Source: Bugula neritina (Eukaryota; Bryozoa; Gymnolaemata; Cheilostomatida; Bugulidae). Taken from it: 64,000 nucleotides of DNA. The stretch covers positions 7,367,251 through 7,431,250 of the forward strand of contig OZ037773.1 of NCBI GenBank assembly GCA_964035545.1, written 5' to 3'. The notes beneath the pieces were generated by a model. It worked only from the letters and a program-made list of their open reading frames with translations, did no database searches and had not been told where the DNA came from. The translations under genes were made by a program, and so were the position numbers. Shown in pieces: positions 60,801-64,000 of the stretch (position 1 is the first letter of the stretch; every line of letters begins with the position of its first letter).

Positions 60801-62874
60801 GTGTAAACTTAGCCTTCTATAAACTACTGACTGTTAGAGTTTACTACAGTTCTGTTAGTGGAAAACAATTTAGAAGACGTGAGAACATTCTGCTATCCTA
60901 GCATGAATTGAAGTGTAGCATTTAATGCTGCCTTTACTAATTTCGTGGAATTAGTTGAGAGTTTTGTAGTGTGTAACAACATTTTCATAACACATGACCA
61001 ATAGACAACTCTATTTACTCCAGCAAAAGACAGTGGTTCACTCACTCTACTTATTTGTATAAGGGTAGCTAGGAGAGAAAGGGAGTATGCAGTAGTCTAG
61101 GAAAATCACTGAGGAAGTAGCCAGTGGTAACTGGTAGGCTCTTTAGTTACCAGAAGTACCTCAATAATCACATTTAGGTACAGTAATGAAGAAATTTCAA
61201 TAACCCTAACTCCTTAATTTTTTCACAGAGTTTTAGTTTGCGATGTGAGTTCTAATTTTTTAGAAGTATTGACGGACTCCCAGAAAGCAAACTACTTTTT
61301 GTTGAAAATCAGTATGATATTGTGCTCTGGACTTCAGTCCCGTTATTTCATCATCGGTGAAGGTTACCTTGTGAGAATATTAGTCTGGTGAAAGCATACT
61401 TTAAGCTCTGTTTCTGATCAATCATTAAACTATTTGATAAATTTATCTTATAGTAAGAAGGTTAGAACTGTTGAACTTCAATAACCCCCTCCCTGTAGCT
61501 CACATGACATTTCAACAGGCTGGTGCAATAACTCAAAGGCTATAGCAGTGAAACACCTAAGGCTATTTTATCAGCCGTGATTGTAATTAAAATTATTGAG
61601 TACTCAAGCTGTAAGTATATAGTCTTCCCTTCATAAAGTATAATAATAAATTTCTGCCTTCCATTAAAGCTTTAGTGAATCATCTGCAATCAACCACATT
61701 ATTGAATAACAACTGCAGTATATGAGTCACTGTAAGCTTTTTAACATGCAATGCTTTTACTAGCTGGTTTTCTCTTACTGTTTTTTGCTGCAAAAGCTTT
61801 CAAAAATTATTATTGTCATACCTTTTTATAAAAGCTGAAGCTTGCAGAGCTTCAGCTGTCTGCCTGGGAACAATCTACATTTAATCCACAACAAAGTGAT
61901 ATCTTATGGAAAACTTCATCATTTAAGTTATTACACATCAACATTTCTAGCTCAGTGCTATATTGTAGCAATTTTTTGACAATGAAATAGAAAATATGTA
62001 TTCATGTCGGTTATTTATGTCCTCAATGCAAAGTCTCACAAAGTTCATCTTTTAAATCTAAACAGTTCTGCAGGTAACTGTGCTTAAATTGCAATTAAAA
62101 AAAATATTTTGTCTAAATATCTAAAATTGAATAATGTAGTCTCTGTATGAACACTACCACTTAGCACCTCATTGTAAACACAACAAAAACCAGCTTCTAA
62201 TAAACTATGACAAGTAGACATGTTTAATAATATAGAAACATTAGCATGAATAATATATAGGTGCTGTTGGTTTAATAAATTTCACGCTTTTCTTTACACT
62301 TACTCAGCTTTTAGCTTTAATAAATTTAGACCCCAGACTGTGGAATATGAGAAATATTAATTATTTTTTAAAGACTACATTTGATTTTGTGATTGAAGGA
62401 AGCTATTCTTATTGTTTCTTTTTGTAACTGTCATTGGATATGATGCATGCAAGTTCAATATTGGAAGTAGCAAATTGAGTAGAATGTATAGTTTTGTAAA
62501 CATACTACTTCTAATTAGCAGTTCAAAGTTTAATTATGGAATTATGGGTAAGTTTTTAAACAAACTTTCCAAAAGTTTTGACTTTCAACACATTTTATCA
62601 TTAAAAAAACCTTTGGCAGCATTGCAGCTGCAGAAAATAAAAAACTTCTATAAAGCAAATCTGAATAATTAAGTACAAAGCTCAGTTATATCAATATTCA
62701 AATAGCTATATATCTACATAAAAAGCCATGCTACATGTTAAAATCAATTATGCTATATACCTATTATTATAAACAACTTAATTTACTTAAAATTGAAAAT
62801 ATGTGTTCCCTACCTTGAGAGTGGGTGTGCAAAATGCCGGCAAACCAAAATAAAGTTGAGATTAATAGCCTCAT
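41038..62874 (-). CDS. NRXN: Neurexin (alpha-like, lacking LNS1-EGF1)
   Basis: Twenty-three exons, given in the block entries, join with consistent phases to 1,257 codons plus TGA. The order is signal peptide (1-20), LNS2 (~21-205), LNS3 (~225-390), EGF2 (~400-442), LNS4 (~445-615), LNS5 (~625-815), EGF3 (~819-857), LNS6 (~858-1040), stalk, transmembrane helix (~1173-1197) and a 60-residue cytoplasmic tail ending EWYV. Domain identity comes from matching blocks to the vertebrate alpha-neurexin order, not from generic LamG similarity. Neurexins are presynaptic adhesion receptors that bind neuroligins and other partners and recruit PDZ scaffolds. The canonical first LNS domain and EGF1 are missing: the signal-peptide exon splices directly into LNS2. 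No such exons are seen in the 4.1 kb first intron. A longer isoform starting beyond the window remains possible. Confidence 0.95.
43734..46247 (-). CDS. NRXN: Neurexin exons 18-20: LNS6 domain
   Basis: Exons 46247-46063, 45514-45346 and 43935-43734. Landmarks are [85 protein letters not shown] and FFGLISGLTFNSIKVLDLA, very close to vertebrate LNS6 ([37 protein letters not shown]). The exon 19/20 junction is exactly the SS4 site, which governs neuroligin and cerebellin binding in vertebrates. A candidate insert microexon is listed separately. Confidence 0.94.
44627..44650 (-). CDS. NRXN: Candidate 24-nt microexon at splice site 4 (SS4)
   Basis: Inside intron 19, acceptor TTCTTTATCTAG and donor CAG|GTACTC bracket exactly 24 nt on the minus strand. 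Inserted between exons 19 and 20 it keeps phase 1 and adds ITVTSLQS with no stop (NPK-ITVTSLQSE-DRLTVF). It is much shorter than the 30-residue vertebrate SS4 insert. Found by hand-scanning donors in this intron, so chance is a real alternative. Confidence 0.3.
45030..45117. repeat. GGGATATA short tandem
   Basis: About ten imperfect copies of ATAGGGAT/ATAGGGGT lie in neurexin intron 19, with no coding role. Confidence 0.85.
46635..46751 (-). CDS. NRXN: Neurexin exon 17: EGF3
   Basis: A 117-nt phase-1 exon encodes one EGF-like domain: CEVDSCKNGGTCMENW, CNCQLTSFTGPTC. All six cysteines are in place and the CxxxxFxGPxC ending matches vertebrate EGF3 (CSMTSFSGPLC). Confidence 0.95.
47053..47160. 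repeat. 26-bp minisatellite abutting neurexin exon 16 donor
   Basis: Four copies of ACACTGTTTATATTACTAAC then ACTTCA end 17 bp below the exon 16 donor (47176-47177). The intervening CAACTGGTTTACATAC contains a degenerate part of the unit. Confidence 0.85.
47178..49655 (-). CDS. NRXN: Neurexin exons 14-16: LNS5 domain
   Basis: Exons 49655-49435, 47860-47696 and 47382-47178. Landmarks are SEETYVEHDLPHTNFHSLYL, TGLILYRETRNGDYICLEM, GALRYIYSIQG, LNDRKWHDVVIMR, SPVYVAGVASDMYARLPT and GFVGCLASLDINGVQPDLIS, matching [20 protein letters not shown] in vertebrates. Intron 14 is mostly a 78-bp tandem array copying exon 15's acceptor and first codons. The copy at 47860 is the only one followed by an open exon. 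Confidence 0.93.
47827..49025 (-). repeat. 78-bp minisatellite copying exon 15 acceptor and first codons
   Basis: About fifteen 78-bp units. On the minus strand each reads CTATAG|GGGGCTCTACGC, then TACATATACAG(T/C)ATACAA, then a spacer with ACATAACATTGTACCGAT (plus-strand reading). The first ~34 exon bases and the 3' splice site are thus repeated throughout intron 14. A four-unit higher-order pattern (units carrying CCCC versus TTCT and TTACTG versus TATATG) appears twice. Because 78 is divisible by 3, the array is one long spurious open frame. In the exon's own frame every unit ends in TAG, the acceptor itself. Confidence 0.92.
49199..49325 (-). mobile_element. Diverged SINE-like copy
   Basis: It shares ACACAGGAGTAATTA and CATCATTAATGATTC-like positions, and a degenerate tRNA-like head on the minus strand (AGATTGCTGACCTAGTATGA; CATGAGTCATGGGCC), with the elements at 12073 and 36846. 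It is clearly the most decayed of the three. Confidence 0.45.
49928..50876 (-). CDS. NRXN: Neurexin exons 11-13: LNS4 domain
   Basis: Exons 50876-50659, 50541-50349 and 50047-49928. Landmarks are SVILRFNGRDHFTV, EEVSLHFRTRHSSGALLST, GLNDYHWYALTLRR, ITIDEINLGLPTG and FIGHIRQFIFNKIAY. The last aligns with FIGHLQSLTFNGMAY, which also lacks the usual cysteine. The exon 11/12 junction falls at the canonical SS3 position; no insert exon is evident. Confidence 0.93.
51369..51554 (-). CDS. NRXN: Neurexin exon 10: EGF2
   Basis: One exon encodes the linker and a six-cysteine EGF-like domain: CDSSSCENEGVCERGWGRTT, CGC and YTGPQC. This corresponds to vertebrate SNPCKNNGMCRDGWNRYVC. The exon is phase 1 at both ends. 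Its acceptor and first GGGTGG bases are duplicated about 62 bp upstream in a short tandem repeat. Confidence 0.95.
51549..51626 (-). repeat. 31-bp repeat duplicating the exon 10 acceptor
   Basis: About 2.5 units of CCACCCCTGTGAGTATACAT then AAAGCTTACAT start at 51549, 51580 and 51612. On the minus strand the motif TACTCACAG|GGGTGG, the real 3' splice site plus the exon's first bases, reappears intact at the distal end. Confidence 0.85.
52164..53060 (-). CDS. NRXN: Neurexin exons 7-9: LNS3 domain
   Basis: Exons 53060-52915, 52731-52572 and 52347-52164. Landmarks are VLQVEPIAIQSPSDVILLEK, GLLVYASGEK, FALEIFDGYLYAVLNH (vertebrate FFAIEMLDGHLYLLLD), WGVTIS and GIMQGFVGCLMEVKINGK. The acceptor at 53061 was chosen over one ten bases further in because only it keeps the phase and the conserved KC(x)n-PI spacing. 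Confidence 0.93.
53509..58686 (-). CDS. NRXN: Neurexin exons 2-6: LNS2 domain
   Basis: Exons 58686-58543, 57028-56871, 55711-55685 (27-nt microexon), 53936-53778 and 53616-53509. The block opens EREQRIATFSGDEYLYYNF, aligning with EEYIATFKGSEYFCYDL of vertebrate LNS2 rather than with LNS1. Further landmarks are TISLTFKTNSGEGLLFHTG, YLNIGLKDAVVYIALQMGSG, DDNLWHTLYVHRN, RILFLGGASKLENLPG, FHGCLKN and DKCV. The GC...DKC cysteine pair of the C-terminal disulfide is present. Neurexophilin and alpha-dystroglycan contact LNS2 in vertebrates; whether that holds here is unknown. Confidence 0.93.
54363..55684 (-). repeat. 23-bp minisatellite downstream of the SS2 microexon
   Basis: Roughly 48-50 near-identical 23-bp units (plus strand ACATTGTACTTACACTACAT then AAT) run to about 55470. 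They continue as degenerate units right up to the microexon donor at 55683-55684. On the transcribed strand each unit contains AGTGTAAGTACAATG, with a perfect GTAAGT donor hexamer. Units differ mainly at CATAA/CACAA/CACTA. Since 23 is not a multiple of 3, several spurious plus-strand frames arise. Confidence 0.95.
55685..55711 (-). CDS. NRXN: 27-nt microexon at splice site 2 (SS2)
   Basis: Acceptor GTTTCAG and donor GAG|GTAAGTG bracket nine in-frame codons, LAGSQGACE, phase 0 on both sides. Skipping joins RNVKV to MHASVDG, which aligns with the SS2-minus form of vertebrate LNS2 (TRNLRQ...VTISVDG). Being frame-neutral, it is very probably an alternative cassette. Its downstream intron begins within a GTAAGT-bearing minisatellite. 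Confidence 0.85.
55712..56870 (-). other. Neurexin intron 3
   Basis: The 1.2 kb intron upstream of the SS2 microexon is unique AT-rich sequence. I see no repeat or exon in it. Confidence 0.6.
58260..58280. repeat. (TA)n microsatellite
   Basis: About ten TA units in neurexin intron 2. Confidence 0.9.
58436..58508 (-). mobile_element. tRNA-like SINE head
   Basis: The minus strand reads GTCCCTGTGGTGTAATGGCA (A-box), then GCCTCAGGTTCGAATCTCAG (near-perfect B-box), over about 70 bp. The T-stem and acceptor stem do not pair properly, so this is a tRNA-derived repeat rather than a working tRNA. It differs from the SINE-like family at 12073 and 36846. It lies about 35 bp below exon 2's donor. Confidence 0.5.
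58687..62813 (-). other. Neurexin intron 1
   Basis: In the 4.1 kb intron between the signal-peptide exon and LNS2 I find no frame resembling LNS1 or EGF1. The one longer frame is an 86-codon plus-strand stretch at 62412-62672 without recognisable motifs. The intron is AT-rich with no obvious repeat except short A/T runs. Confidence 0.65.
62814..62874 (-). CDS. NRXN: Neurexin exon 1: start codon and signal peptide
   Basis: ATG at 62874-62872 opens MRLLISTLFWFAGILHTHSQ, a hydrophobic signal peptide of about 17-20 residues. The exon ends in phase 1 at donor AAG|GTAGGG. CCTCTTTAAG stands immediately before the ATG on the minus strand and looks like a 3' splice site, so a 5' untranslated exon or a trans-spliced leader may precede it. 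Confidence 0.85.

Positions 62875-64000
<1,126 letters not shown>

Noticed and set aside
41038-62874. CASPR/neurexin IV or a laminin/perlecan LamG protein
   Set aside because: No discoidin or fibrinogen-like domain; LNS/EGF order, SS2/SS3/SS4 junctions and the C-terminal YV PDZ ligand are those of a true neurexin.

Overview
This is a 64 kb window of an animal nuclear genome. It is AT-rich and intron-dense, and it holds four protein-coding genes that could be rebuilt exon by exon from GT-AG splice sites with reading frames that close. A neurexin, an LRRC61-type protein, an SDR39U1-type oxidoreductase and a PAR/Giant-like bZIP factor together point to an invertebrate bilaterian. Gene density, intron sizes and repeat style would suit a lophotrochozoan (spiralian), but no species marker is present, so that placement is inference.

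Layout: 1-11,961 has no recognisable gene and ends in degenerate simple-sequence DNA. SDR39U1 (+) spans 11,962-15,176 in six exons. A bZIP transcription factor (-) spans 28,308 down to 16,951, tail to tail with SDR39U1. A 5.3 kb repeat-bearing gap separates it head to head from LRRC61 (+, 33,644-40,127, five exons). LRRC61 converges on a large neurexin (-, 62,874 down to 41,038, 23 exons, 1,257 codons plus stop). The last 1.1 kb is an (AT)n tract and unassigned sequence.

The neurexin dominates the window. It has signal peptide, LNS2, LNS3, EGF2, LNS4, LNS5, EGF3, LNS6, stalk, transmembrane helix and a C-terminal EWYV PDZ ligand. Its signal-peptide exon joins in frame straight to LNS2, so the LNS1-EGF1 module of canonical alpha-neurexins is absent from this transcript model. 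A 27-nt microexon sits exactly at the canonical SS2 position, and a 24-nt candidate microexon was found at SS4.

The most unusual signal crosses gene boundaries: minisatellites lie on, or directly against, exon-intron junctions in three of the four genes. A 40-bp repeat copies the SDR39U1 exon 4 tail plus its 5' splice site five times. A 78-bp repeat copies the 3' splice site and first codons of neurexin exon 15 about 15 times. A 23-bp array beside the SS2 microexon carries roughly 50 GTAAGT motifs on the transcribed strand. Arrays at 13,449, 27,390, 47,053 and 51,549 also abut or span splice sites. Other repeats include a ~120-150 bp palindromic MITE family (three copies), tRNA-derived SINE-like elements (three related plus one other), a 249-bp fold-back element, and microsatellites.

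The four genes share no pathway. SDR39U1 is a putative NADP-binding enzyme, the bZIP protein is a nuclear regulator, LRRC61 has no established function, and neurexin is a presynaptic adhesion receptor.
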